From Rhodospirillaceae bacterium (GTDB lineage Bacteria > Pseudomonadota > Alphaproteobacteria > Rhodospirillales > JABHCV01): a stretch of 32,589 nt of DNA. Shown in pieces: positions 24,992-32,589 of the stretch (its first letter is position 1; each line of letters opens with the position of its first letter). The stretch lies in contig JABMOQ010000070.1 in the NCBI GenBank assembly GCA_013204045.1, forward strand, positions 1 to 32,589, given 5' to 3'. The notes below the pieces were generated by a model, which saw only the letters and a list, made by a program, of their open reading frames with translations, ran no database searches and was not told the DNA's origin. A program made the translations under genes and the position numbers.

Positions 24992-25018
24992 GTCACGAAA
25001 AGGTGACATAAAGGTGAC
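24992..25018. promoter_or_regulatory. Candidate operator between the rpmH and TVP38 promoters
   Basis: AAAGGTGAC occurs twice (24999-25007 and 25010-25018), 11 bases apart, one helical turn. GTCAC at 24992-24996 forms an inverted repeat with the GTGAC of the first copy. The array lies just upstream of a perfect -10 TATAAT at 25045-25050 that points to the TVP38 gene. The binding protein is unknown. Confidence 0.35.
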
Positions 25019-25124
25019 TGGCTTCGGGGCCTGAGCTTCCGCTATATAATATAGGATCCTGCCTGAACCTTGGAATCTTGTGAAAAACCCGTAGAAATCA
25101 TGGGGTTCGGAGGGATGCCGGGGT

Positions 25125-25892
25125 ATGTTGAAAGGCGCTTGCTTTAAGGACACCGATACGATGACAAAAGCCCAACCCGGACCGAGCAGGGGAAATTCCC
25201 CCGTGCGCCGCCTTTTGCCGCTGCTGGTGATTGGCTCCGGTTTTGCGGTGTTTTTTGCCCTCGGCCTGGATCAGTACCTGTCCCTGGAGGCCCTCAAGGA
25301 AAATCGCCAGCAATTGCTCGGCTGGCGCGACGACAACCATCTTTTGGCGGCCTTCGGCTTCGTGGCGGCTTATGCGGTGTTCACCAGTTTTTCCGTCCCC
25401 GTAGGCCTGTGGTTGACCCTGGCCGGCGGCTTTATGTTCGGGGTTGTCGGCGGCGGATTTCTATCGCTGGCTGGCGCCACCATTGGCGCCACAGCCATTT
25501 TTCTGGCCGCCCGATACGCTTTCGCCGATCTGCTGCGGCAAAAGGTCGGATCGTCGATTACCAAGATGGAAAAGGGGTTCCACGAAAACGAACTCAGCTA
25601 CATGTTTATTCTCAGGCTGGTGCCGCTGTTTCCGTTCTGGCTGGTCAACCTGGTGCCGGCGTTCCTCAATGTTTCAACCCGCACCTATGTGCTTGGCACT
25701 TTCTTCGGCATGATTCCGGGGGCGCTGGTCTATGCCGGCGTCGGCAACGGCCTCGGCCAGGTGTTTGCCAGTGATGGGTCGCCGGATTTGAACATCATTT
25801 TCAGACCCGAAATCCTCGCCCCCATCATCGGCCTGGCAGTGCTGGCCATGATCCCCATCGTCTATAAAAAGTTTATAAAATCAAATAGTTAA
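25125..25892 (+). CDS. TVP38/TMEM64 (DedA-superfamily) membrane protein
   Basis: 255 residues. A short basic N-terminus, then about five hydrophobic segments (roughly 30-48, 72-92, 98-130, 162-182, 190-212 and 230-248). Family marks are FSVPVGLWLTLAGGFMFG, the ATIGATAIFLAARY segment and LRLVPLFPFWLVNLVPA. DedA-superfamily proteins are implicated in lipid movement across membranes. ATG 25125 has GGAGG upstream; ATG 25161 with AAGGA 10 bases before it is an equally good start that would drop 12 residues. The next gene, a flavoprotein, follows after 13 bases; the two families also occur fused in other bacteria, as I recall. Confidence 0.92.
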   Translation: MLKGACFKDTDTMTKAQPGPSRGNSPVRRLLPLLVIGSGFAVFFALGLDQYLSLEALKENRQQLLGWRDDNHLLAAFGFVAAYAVFTSFSVPVGLWLTLAGGFMFGVVGGGFLSLAGATIGATAIFLAARYAFADLLRQKVGSSITKMEKGFHENELSYMFILRLVPLFPFWLVNLVPAFLNVSTRTYVLGTFFGMIPGALVYAGVGNGLGQVFASDGSPDLNIIFRPEILAPIIGLAVLAMIPIVYKKFIKSNS

Positions 25893-25905
25893 GGTAGTTT
25901 AACCG

Positions 25906-27333
25906 ATGCCGGACAGCGATATTATTGAAGCCGACATATGCGTCATCGGGGCCGGGTCGGGCGGCCTGTCGGTGGCCGCCGGCGCCGTCCAGATGGGGGC
26001 CGAAACGGTGCTTATCGAAAAAGGCCTGATGGGCGGCGATTGCCTGAATTTTGGCTGCGTGCCGTCGAAGGCGCTGCTCGCCGCCGGCCATGCCGCTGAT
26101 GCGGTGCGCCGCGCTTCCGGCTTCGGCATTGATGCGGGGCAGCCAATAATAGATGCGGGCCGTATCTATGGCCATGTGCGCGATACCATCGCCACCATCG
26201 CCCCCAATGATTCGGTCGAGCGTTTTGAGGGCCTGGGCGTTACCGTCATACAACAAGCCGCCCGCTTTACCGGCGCCGGCGAGGTGCTGGCGGGGACAAG
26301 GCGCATCCGGGCCCGGCGTTTCGTTATTGCCACCGGCTCGTCGCCGTTGGTGCCGCCGATTCCCGGCCTCGATGACGTGCCATTTTATACAAACGAAAAT
26401 ATTTTCGACGGGCCGGGGCTGCCCGAACACCTGATCGTTATCGGCGGCGGGCCCATCGGAATCGAAATGGCCCAGGCCCATCGCCAGTTGGGGGCCGCCG
26501 TGACGGTGCTGGAAATGTTTTCCATCATGCCCAAGGATGATCCCGAGCTGGTCGATGTGGTGCGGCAAAGGCTGGTCGCGGGCGGCATTGACCTGAAGGA
26601 AGGGGTCAAGGTGACGGGTGTCGAGAAAACAGAAACCGGCATCGCGGCGGTAATCGAGGCCGACGGTGCGGAACACCGCATCAGCGGTTCTCATCTTCTG
26701 GTCGCCGCCGGGCGCAAGGCCAATGTTGACGGCCTGGGTCTGGATGAAGCCGGGATTGCCTATTCACCCAGGGGCATCCAGGTGGATAAGCGCCTCAGGA
26801 CAACCAACAAAAAAGTTTTCGCCATCGGCGACGTTGCCGGCGGCTATCAGTTCACCCATGTCGCCGGGTATCACGCCGGAATCGTTATTCGCAATGCGCT
26901 GTTCCGGCTGCCGGCCAAGGCCGACATGACGGCCGTTCCGTGGGTTACATATACGGACCCGGAATTGGCCCAGGTCGGCCTGACGGAAGCCGAGGCGCGG
27001 CGTGCGCACGGCGATATCCGCGTCCTGACCTGGCCCTTCACAGACAACGACCGGGCCATTGCCGAACGCCGCACCGAGGGCATGGTCAAGGCGGTGACGA
27101 TGCCGGGGGGACGCATCCTCGGGGCCGGGATCGTCGGCGCCCATGCCGGCGAGCTGATCGGCACCTGGGGGCTGGCGCTGTCGAAAAAAATGAAAATCGG
27201 CGATATGGCCTCTATGATTGCCCCATACCCGACCCGGGGCGAGGCTTCGAAGCGGGCCGCGGCAAGTTTTTACACGGACCGCCTGTTCGGCCCCGGCACC
27301 CGGCGGCTGGTGCGATTTTTAAGGATTTTTTGA
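25906..27333 (+). CDS. Mercuric-reductase-like FAD-dependent pyridine nucleotide-disulfide oxidoreductase
   Basis: 475 residues. FAD-binding GAGSGGLSVAAGAVQMG (15-31), redox-active cysteines C46 and C51 in GGDCLNFGCVPSK, NAD(P)H-binding VIGGGPIGIEMAQ, second FAD motif FAIGDVAGG and a dimerisation domain with TYTDPELAQVGLTE. The usual catalytic His of the HPT motif is replaced: the C-terminus reads APYPTRGE with Y441 at that place. The N-terminal mercury-binding domain and C-terminal vicinal cysteines of true mercuric reductases are absent, so mercury reduction is unlikely. The substrate is unknown; the operon with a TVP38 protein suggests a membrane-proximal redox role. Confidence 0.93.
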   Translation: MPDSDIIEADICVIGAGSGGLSVAAGAVQMGAETVLIEKGLMGGDCLNFGCVPSKALLAAGHAADAVRRASGFGIDAGQPIIDAGRIYGHVRDTIATIAPNDSVERFEGLGVTVIQQAARFTGAGEVLAGTRRIRARRFVIATGSSPLVPPIPGLDDVPFYTNENIFDGPGLPEHLIVIGGGPIGIEMAQAHRQLGAAVTVLEMFSIMPKDDPELVDVVRQRLVAGGIDLKEGVKVTGVEKTETGIAAVIEADGAEHRISGSHLLVAAGRKANVDGLGLDEAGIAYSPRGIQVDKRLRTTNKKVFAIGDVAGGYQFTHVAGYHAGIVIRNALFRLPAKADMTAVPWVTYTDPELAQVGLTEAEARRAHGDIRVLTWPFTDNDRAIAERRTEGMVKAVTMPGGRILGAGIVGAHAGELIGTWGLALSKKMKIGDMASMIAPYPTRGEASKRAAASFYTDRLFGPGTRRLVRFLRIF

Positions 27334-27340
27334 TAGGCCC

Positions 27341-28762
27341 ATGGACAAGCAAACATCGACGACATCCATTTTCAGGGGGCTATCGGCGCGGCTTTTGATG
27401 TTGACGGTTTTGTTCGTCATGCTGGCCGAGTTGCTGATCTATACGCCGTCGATCTCGCGTTACCGGAAGGCCTATCTGGAAGAACATATTGCGACGGCCC
27501 ACCTGGCGGCCCTGGCCCTGGAAGCGACGCCCGACAACATGGTCAGTAAGGAGCTAGAGAACGAATTGCTGTTCCATGCCGATGCCTATGGCATTGTTCT
27601 TAAATATCCCACCCATCGGGTGCTGATGCTGTCCAAGGATATGCCGCCCAAGGTCGATGTGATGTTCGATCTTCGCGGGGGCAGTCCCTATATGTGGATT
27701 ACCGATGCTTTCAAGGCGCTGGTCAGGAAAGACAATCGCGTCATGCGTATCGTCGGTATGTCGCCAAAAATGCCCGATGTTATCGTCGAAGCAGTCATGG
27801 ACGAAGCGCCTATGCGTATGGCCATGCTCGATTTTTCAGCGCGCATCCTGCAACTGTCGATCGTCATTTCACTGCTTACCGCCGGACTGGTCTACCTCAG
27901 CCTGCACCGGGTGATGGTGCGGCCCATGGGCCGTTTGACCCGCAGCATGATCCGTTTCCGTGAACATCCGGAAGACGAGACGTTGTCGATCCGGCCAAGC
28001 GGTCGCAGCGATGAAATCGGCATCGCCGAACAGGAACTGGCGATCATGCAGGACGAGGTGCGCGGCGCCCTTAAACAGAAAGACCGCCTGGCGGCATTGG
28101 GCACGGCAGTGGCCAAGATCAACCATGATTTGCGCAATTCCCTGATGACGGCGATTTTGGTGTCCGACAAGCTGTCGTATATCGACGATCCCGTGGTCAG
28201 GGAGGTGACGCCGACGCTTTTAAGCGCCATCGACAAGGCGGTGGTGCTGTGCAGCCAGACACTCGATTATGTTGGTGGCGCCAAGTTATCTCTTAAACCG
28301 GCGGCGTTTCATCTTAGCGAACTGATCGCCGAAGTGTCGGCATCGGTGCGCGAAGATATACTGGCCGGCGGAACCGAACCCGGCAATCCGGCGTTCGCCA
28401 TCGTCAACAACGTCGATTTTGAAGTCGACCTGGTCGCCGACAGGGCGCAATTGTTCAGGTCGTTCAATAACCTGATCCTGAACGCCCGTCAGGCCAATGT
28501 GCCGACGATAACCATTACCGCGGCCATGGACGAGGGCCGGATCACCGTCGATGTCATCGATAACGGCCCGGGCTTGCCGCAAAAGGCGCAGGATGGATTG
28601 TTCCGCCCGTTTGCCGGCTCGGCCCGCGATGGCGGTTCGGGCCTCGGCCTGGTCATCGCCCGCGACATCGCCCGCGCCCATGGCGGCGATCTGGTATTGG
28701 TCAAAACCGGCGAAGGCGGCACCCACTTTCAGATGGACCTGCCCATTGAAAAGATATCTTAA
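27341..28762 (+). CDS. Orphan membrane sensor histidine kinase
   Basis: 473 residues. A membrane helix (about 17-37), an extracytoplasmic sensor region (about 38-165), a second helix (about 170-190), HAMP (190-245), then a dimerisation/phospho-acceptor helix with H262 in INHDLRNSL, and the ATPase domain with N-box NLILNARQA, G1 VIDNGPGLP and G2 GSGLGLVIA. All catalytic motifs are intact. It starts 7 bases after the flavoprotein gene, hence is co-expressed with it and the TVP38 gene, and no response regulator lies beside it; the single-domain regulator at 8204 is a possible but unproven partner. The stop shares TTAA with the convergent ggt. Confidence 0.94.
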   Translation: MDKQTSTTSIFRGLSARLLMLTVLFVMLAELLIYTPSISRYRKAYLEEHIATAHLAALALEATPDNMVSKELENELLFHADAYGIVLKYPTHRVLMLSKDMPPKVDVMFDLRGGSPYMWITDAFKALVRKDNRVMRIVGMSPKMPDVIVEAVMDEAPMRMAMLDFSARILQLSIVISLLTAGLVYLSLHRVMVRPMGRLTRSMIRFREHPEDETLSIRPSGRSDEIGIAEQELAIMQDEVRGALKQKDRLAALGTAVAKINHDLRNSLMTAILVSDKLSYIDDPVVREVTPTLLSAIDKAVVLCSQTLDYVGGAKLSLKPAAFHLSELIAEVSASVREDILAGGTEPGNPAFAIVNNVDFEVDLVADRAQLFRSFNNLILNARQANVPTITITAAMDEGRITVDVIDNGPGLPQKAQDGLFRPFAGSARDGGSGLGLVIARDIARAHGGDLVLVKTGEGGTHFQMDLPIEKIS

Positions 28763-30567
28763 TCGCCGAGCGCCACGCCTTCGCGCCGTTGATCGGCGCC
28801 GCCATACAGCTTGCCACCCTTAGCCAGAATTCCGTGCAACCCGCTGGCCATGGGTTTGATAGCGACCGTGTGGCCCAGTTTTTCGAGCGCCGATTGCAGG
28901 CTTGCCAGCGGCGATCCGGCTTCCAGATCGGTGCTGCCGTTGCGGTTGGTAAAGTTGGCCGAATCGATGGCGCGCTGGATACCCAGGTCCCAGTCAAGGG
29001 CGGCGATCAGCGTCTTGGCCACATACCCGATAATTCTTGATCCGCCGGGCGACCCGACGGCCATCACCACCCGGCCTTCGCCATCGAACACCATGGTCGG
29101 GGCCATGGATGAACGCGGTCGCTTGCCGGCCTCAGGGCGGTTGGCGACCGGGGCCGCATCCTGATTGGGGACGAAGGCAAAATCCGTCAACTGGTTGTTG
29201 AGCAGGAAGCCCTTGACCATCAGCCGCGAGCCGAAGGCATTTTCAATGGACGAGGTCATGGACACCGCATTTCCGTCACCGTCGATGATGCTCATGTGGG
29301 TGGTCGACAGGCCGGTTTCGTTACCGCCGGGGGCGAAGTTCCAGGCGCCGCCAATGCCGGGCATGCCGGGGGTGGCGGGGCCGATGCTGGCATCGGTTGA
29401 AATTTCTTTGGCCCGCTGTTCCAGATAGCCCGGGTCGAGCATCCCCGATGCGGGCACCGGCACGAAATCCGGATCGGCTATATAGGTGTTGCGATCGGCA
29501 AAGGCCAGGCGCGAGGCTTCGGCGATCAGGTGCACGGCTTCGGTTTTGGCGACACCGTTTTTACCGGGCTTCATGGCGGCAAGATCGAACGATTGCAAGA
29601 TGCCGAGTATCTGTAGCGTGGTCAGCCCCCCCGATGACGGCGGTCCCATGCCGCAGATCAGCCATTGACGATAGAACAGGCAGACCGGATCGCGCTTGAT
29701 GGCCGGATAGTTTTCAAGGTCTGCTACGGTCAGTCCGCCGGGGTTGGGATCGGCGCCGGTGACCGCGTCGGCAATGGCATCCGCGACGGGGCCGGTATAG
29801 AAGGCGTCGGCGCCGTACTCGGCAATCAGGCCGAACGTCTCGGCCAGTTCCGGATTGACCAGTTGATGGCCGACGGGCCACGCTTCGCCATCGGGCCCGT
29901 AAAAATATGAAGCCGCTTTATCAAATGTTTTCAGATACTTATCTTTAGAAATAAGTTTATGCAGGCGTTCCGATACGGCAAACCCGTCACCGGCCATGCG
30001 AATCGCGGTCTCGAACAGGTCGGCCCACGGCAATCGCCCGTGTTCCTTGTGGGCCATCTCCAGCATCCTGAGCAGGCCCGGCGCACCGACGGCAAGGCCA
30101 CCGACAACGGCATCGTAAAAAGCTTTCGGATGGCCGCTGCCGTCCAGAAACATATAGGGGTTGGCATTGGCCGGCGCCGTTTCGCGGCCGTCGTAGGTGG
30201 CGATCTCGCTGCTGGCGGCGTCGAAATGAATCATGAAGGCGCCACCGCCGATCCCCGACGATTGTGGCTCGACAAGGTTCAGCACCATCTGGGCGGCGAT
30301 GGCGGCGTCAATGGCGCTGCCGCCCTGGCGTAAAATTTCCCGGCCGGCTTCACTGGCGTGGAGGTTGGCGGTGGTGACCATCCATTTTTCGGCGACCACC
30401 GCCGCCTTGTCCGTATGGGGGGCGGTCGCCGTCGGGGCTTCAGGATCGACCGGTCCGCCCGGTCCGACCGGTCCGCCCGGTTTGGCGCAGCCGCCAAGCG
30501 CCAGCAAAAGCACCACCGCCAGAAAATACGGCGTCCGGTGGCGCTGGGGATGATTTAAGCCAAACAT
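28759..30567 (-). CDS. ggt: Gamma-glutamyltransferase (predicted lipoprotein)
   Basis: 602 residues. Cleaves the gamma-glutamyl bond of glutathione and transfers it to peptides or water; matures by self-cleavage into two subunits. The catalytic nucleophile is T422 in LSTTHMSIID, the expected cleavage site; SSGIGGGAFMIHFD, GRETAPANA and RPRSSMAPTMV are also family marks. The N-terminus has a lipobox LGGC with C27 after a hydrophobic stretch (14-26), so it is a predicted lipoprotein, unlike the soluble periplasmic E. coli enzyme. A Gly/Pro-rich linker of GGPVGP type (31-43) follows the anchor. The start is ATG 30567, 59 bases from the divergent 48-aa gene. Confidence 0.96.
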   Translation of the reverse strand: MFGLNHPQRHRTPYFLAVVLLLALGGCAKPGGPVGPGGPVDPEAPTATAPHTDKAAVVAEKWMVTTANLHASEAGREILRQGGSAIDAAIAAQMVLNLVEPQSSGIGGGAFMIHFDAASSEIATYDGRETAPANANPYMFLDGSGHPKAFYDAVVGGLAVGAPGLLRMLEMAHKEHGRLPWADLFETAIRMAGDGFAVSERLHKLISKDKYLKTFDKAASYFYGPDGEAWPVGHQLVNPELAETFGLIAEYGADAFYTGPVADAIADAVTGADPNPGGLTVADLENYPAIKRDPVCLFYRQWLICGMGPPSSGGLTTLQILGILQSFDLAAMKPGKNGVAKTEAVHLIAEASRLAFADRNTYIADPDFVPVPASGMLDPGYLEQRAKEISTDASIGPATPGMPGIGGAWNFAPGGNETGLSTTHMSIIDGDGNAVSMTSSIENAFGSRLMVKGFLLNNQLTDFAFVPNQDAAPVANRPEAGKRPRSSMAPTMVFDGEGRVVMAVGSPGGSRIIGYVAKTLIAALDWDLGIQRAIDSANFTNRNGSTDLEAGSPLASLQSALEKLGHTVAIKPMASGLHGILAKGGKLYGGADQRREGVALGD

Positions 30568-30626
30568 AGTTTCATGCTACCCTTTGTTTGTCGGCAAAGT
30601 CGACGATCAAAGGAGAACCGGCCTCG

Positions 30627-30773
30627 ATGGATGCCATTGTACAAACCCTCAGCGACAACAAGGTCGCGTGGATGCTGGCGCTGTTTTTCGGCGTCGCCTA
30701 TTGGGCTTTCCGGCCCCGCTGGCGGCGCCTGAATAAAACCGGGGAAAAACCGGAGCCGCCGAAGGACACCTGA
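30627..30773 (+). CDS. 48-aa single-helix membrane peptide, CcoQ-like
   Basis: ATG 30627 is preceded by AAAGGAG 12 bases upstream; a TTG at 30588 in the same frame would add 13 residues. The product has a hydrophobic helix (about 11-27, KVAWMLALFFGVAYWAF), an FRPRW turn and a basic, Pro-rich tail. This layout resembles CcoQ/FixQ, the small subunit of cbb3-type oxidases, but no oxidase genes are present here, so the assignment is a resemblance only. It might be an independent small membrane protein. It is followed by panB after 104 bases. Confidence 0.55.
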   Translation: MDAIVQTLSDNKVAWMLALFFGVAYWAFRPRWRRLNKTGEKPEPPKDT

Positions 30774-30813
30774 TCGGGACTCCCGGCGCCAATGCTGCAA
30801 CGCAGCAAAAGTC

Positions 30814-30842
30814 TTAACAAAAGCCGCGCCGGGGGCTAGTCT
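30814..30842 (+). promoter_or_regulatory. Candidate promoter of panBC
   Basis: -35-like TTAACA (30814-30819, 5 of 6) and -10-like TAGTCT (30837-30842, 3 of 6) have a 17-base spacer. The start of transcription would fall about 30 bases before the panB start codon. The -10 is weak. Confidence 0.35.
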
Positions 30843-30877
30843 ATGGCGACATAAAACCAAGGCCGGAGACCTGAACC

Positions 30878-31726
30878 TTGAGCACCCACCGGGAAAGCAA
30901 AAAGACCACCGTTATCGACATCCAAAGGCAGAAGGGGGGCGCTCCGCTGGTGTGCCTGACCGCCTATACGTCGCTGACGGCGCAACTGCTCGATGACAGC
31001 ACCGATCTGCTGCTGGTCGGTGATTCCCTCGGCATGGTGCTCTATGGCCTTGGTGATACCCTGGGCGTCACCCTGGACATGATGATCGCCCACGGCAAGG
31101 CGGTGATGCGCGGCTCATCGACGGCCTGCGTCATCGTCGATATGCCGTTCGGCTCCTATCAGGAAAGCCCCGAGGTGGCCTTTCGCAATGCGGCCAGGGT
31201 AATGAAGGAAGTCGGCTGCGCCGGGATCAAGCTGGAAGGCGGCACCGAGATGGCCAGCACAATAGAATTTTTGACCCACCGGGGAATCCCGGTGCTCGGT
31301 CACGTCGGGCTGTTGCCGCAATCGGTTCACACGGCTGGCGGGTTTCGTTCCCACGGCAAGGACTCGGGCGAGGCGACGCGCATTCTGGCCGACGCCGTCG
31401 CCGTCGCCGAGGCTGGCGCTTTCGCCATGGTCGTCGAAGGCACGGTCGAGCCGCTGGCCCGGCGCATTACCGAAACCGTTCCTGTGCCGACCATTGGCAT
31501 CGGGGCCTCGCCGGCCTGCGATGGGCAGATTCTGGTGACCGAAGATCTGGTCGGCCTGTTTACCGACTTCACGCCGAAATTTGTCAAGCGCTACGCCGAA
31601 CTGGGCCAGCAGATCGCCGACGCCGCCAAGGCCTATTCGGCCGATGTGCGTTCGGGGGCCTTCCCCGGGCCGGAACACTGCTTCGCCATGCGCCCCGCCG
31701 CCGATACCGACGACGCACCGGACTGA
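30878..31726 (+). CDS. panB: 3-methyl-2-oxobutanoate hydroxymethyltransferase
   Basis: 282 residues. First committed step of pantothenate synthesis: adds a hydroxymethyl group from methylene-tetrahydrofolate to alpha-ketoisovalerate. Family segments: [28 protein letters not shown] (metal-binding Asp), [22 protein letters not shown] and [16 protein letters not shown], with [16 protein letters not shown] near the end. The start is TTG 30878 with GGAG 10 bases upstream. It lies 5 bases before panC. The last ~15 residues are an Asp/Ala-rich tail. Confidence 0.97.
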   Translation: MSTHRESKKTTVIDIQRQKGGAPLVCLTAYTSLTAQLLDDSTDLLLVGDSLGMVLYGLGDTLGVTLDMMIAHGKAVMRGSSTACVIVDMPFGSYQESPEVAFRNAARVMKEVGCAGIKLEGGTEMASTIEFLTHRGIPVLGHVGLLPQSVHTAGGFRSHGKDSGEATRILADAVAVAEAGAFAMVVEGTVEPLARRITETVPVPTIGIGASPACDGQILVTEDLVGLFTDFTPKFVKRYAELGQQIADAAKAYSADVRSGAFPGPEHCFAMRPAADTDDAPD

Positions 31727-31731
31727 TCCTT

Positions 31732-32565
31732 TTGGAAACCGTTCGAACCGTTGCCGACCTTCGCGCCGCCGTCAAAGGCTGGCGCCAGGAAGGCCACAGC
31801 ATCGGCCTGGTGCCGACCATGGGGGCGCTGCACCCGGGCCATATGGCGCTGGTCAAGGCGTCTCTGGAAGCGACGACGCGCACCATCGCCACCATTTTTG
31901 TTAACCCGAAACAATTCGGGCCGGCCGAAGACCTGGACAGCTATCCCCGCCATGAAGCGGCGGATAGCGAATTGCTGGCGGCCGCCGGGGTCGATCTGTT
32001 GTTCGCCCCGTCGGTCCCTGAAATGTACGGCGATGATTTTGCCACCGGGGTCCACATAGACGGGCTCGGCGATATCTTTGAAGGCTCAGCCCGGCCCGGA
32101 TTCTTCGACGGCGTCGCCACCGTGGTCGCCAAGTTGCTCTGTCAGGCCGCCGCCGACAGCGCCTTTTTCGGCGAGAAAGATTACCAGCAACTGCTGGTCA
32201 TCCGGCGCATGGCGCAGGACCTGAACATCCCGACGGCCATCGAAGGGGTGCCGACCGTGCGCGAGGCGGACGGGCTGGCCATGTCGTCGCGCAACGCCTA
32301 CCTGACGGCGGCTGAGCGCGCCACAGCCCCGATGCTGTTCAAGGTCATCGCCGATATCGCCACCCGCCTGGCGGCCGGCGGTGGGGCGGCGGACCTCAGC
32401 CAGGAAGGGCTCGGTCGATTGATCGACGCCGGCTTTACCTGCGTCGATTACCTGGCCGTGGTGGATGGGGAAACCCTGGCGCCTGCCACCCGCGGCCGCC
32501 CGGCCCGGGTGTTGGTTGCGGCCCGCCTTGGGCAAGCGCGCCTGATCGACAACGTCGCCGCCTGA
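31732..32565 (+). CDS. panC: Pantothenate synthetase
   Basis: 277 residues. Joins pantoate and beta-alanine using ATP. Class I synthetase-like HxGH motif HPGH in PTMGALHPGHMALV, the FVNPKQFGP substrate segment, FFGEKDYQQLLVIRRM and the KMSKS-like MSSRNAYL are all present. The only available start near the N-terminus is TTG 31732, five bases after the panB stop, with no strong ribosome binding site; translation is probably coupled to panB. The 24 bases after the stop hold no visible terminator before the window ends. Confidence 0.96.
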   Translation: METVRTVADLRAAVKGWRQEGHSIGLVPTMGALHPGHMALVKASLEATTRTIATIFVNPKQFGPAEDLDSYPRHEAADSELLAAAGVDLLFAPSVPEMYGDDFATGVHIDGLGDIFEGSARPGFFDGVATVVAKLLCQAAADSAFFGEKDYQQLLVIRRMAQDLNIPTAIEGVPTVREADGLAMSSRNAYLTAAERATAPMLFKVIADIATRLAAGGGAADLSQEGLGRLIDAGFTCVDYLAVVDGETLAPATRGRPARVLVAARLGQARLIDNVAA

Positions 32566-32589
32566 TACGGGCAACCGCGCAAAATAAAA

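Noticed and set aside
24911-25153. 80-codon minus-strand ORF in the rpmH/TVP38 gap
   Set aside because: No ribosome binding site or motif; it overlaps the rpmH promoter and the TVP38 start, so it is more likely non-coding.
25906-27333. True mercuric reductase (merA) and mercury resistance operon
   Set aside because: No N-terminal heavy-metal domain, no C-terminal vicinal cysteines and no merR, merT or merP nearby.

Overview
The window reads as chromosomal core sequence of an alphaproteobacterium, most likely of the Rhodospirillales type. The evidence is the GC-rich coding sequence, two tandem DUF2336 proteins, a response regulator with an FFGPDRRRN-like tail, and a gene order (rpmH-rnpA-yidD-yidC-engB-argB near a HAD nucleotidase-dapD-dapE and truA, fmt-def) that I recognise from that group. 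This placement is from memory of gene order and family content, not from a search. No phage, IS element, CRISPR array, rRNA or tRNA was seen, and no gene-free stretch exceeds 300 bases.

Region 1 (1-6282): the 3' end of a gene with a 12-bp tandem repeat (PMLE units); the small SRP RNA behind a good promoter; dnaX; a glutathione S-transferase-like gene; a PolB-type 3'-5' exonuclease (minus); ybaB; recR; then a membrane-anchored cytochrome c and rmuC (minus). The SRP RNA/dnaX/ybaB/recR set links protein targeting, the clamp loader and recombinational repair. dnaX carries a slippery heptamer with an immediate -1 frame stop, which predicts a short gamma product beside full-length tau.

Region 2 (6401-16087): a membrane HD-GYP protein, a response regulator overlapped by a YkgJ-type cysteine cluster gene, def-fmt (formyl-Met cycle), an unrecognised 346-aa protein, truA with a small membrane protein, a five-helix membrane protein, dapE and dapD (lysine/diaminopimelate pathway) and a HAD pyrimidine 5'-nucleotidase-like gene.

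Region 3 (16281-20596): a soluble PAS/GAF/GGDEF diguanylate cyclase directly followed by two tandem paralogous DUF2336 helical-repeat proteins. This three-gene cassette is the best candidate for a little-described signalling system.

Region 4 (24868 down to 20603, minus): rpmH-rnpA-yidD-yidC-engB-argB, with a consensus promoter upstream. engB contains a perfect 16-bp ParB-binding parS site within a 20-bp palindrome, which suggests that the window lies near the replication origin.

Region 5 (25125-32589): a TVP38/TMEM64 membrane protein, a mercuric-reductase-like flavoprotein and an orphan histidine kinase in one operon; a lipoprotein gamma-glutamyltransferase (minus); a 48-aa CcoQ-like membrane peptide; and panB-panC (pantothenate).

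Recurrent traits: four of seven convergent gene pairs share a TTAA (two TAA stops overlapping by 4 bp), and many genes start at TTG or GTG, including rpmH, rnpA, yidD, panB and panC.
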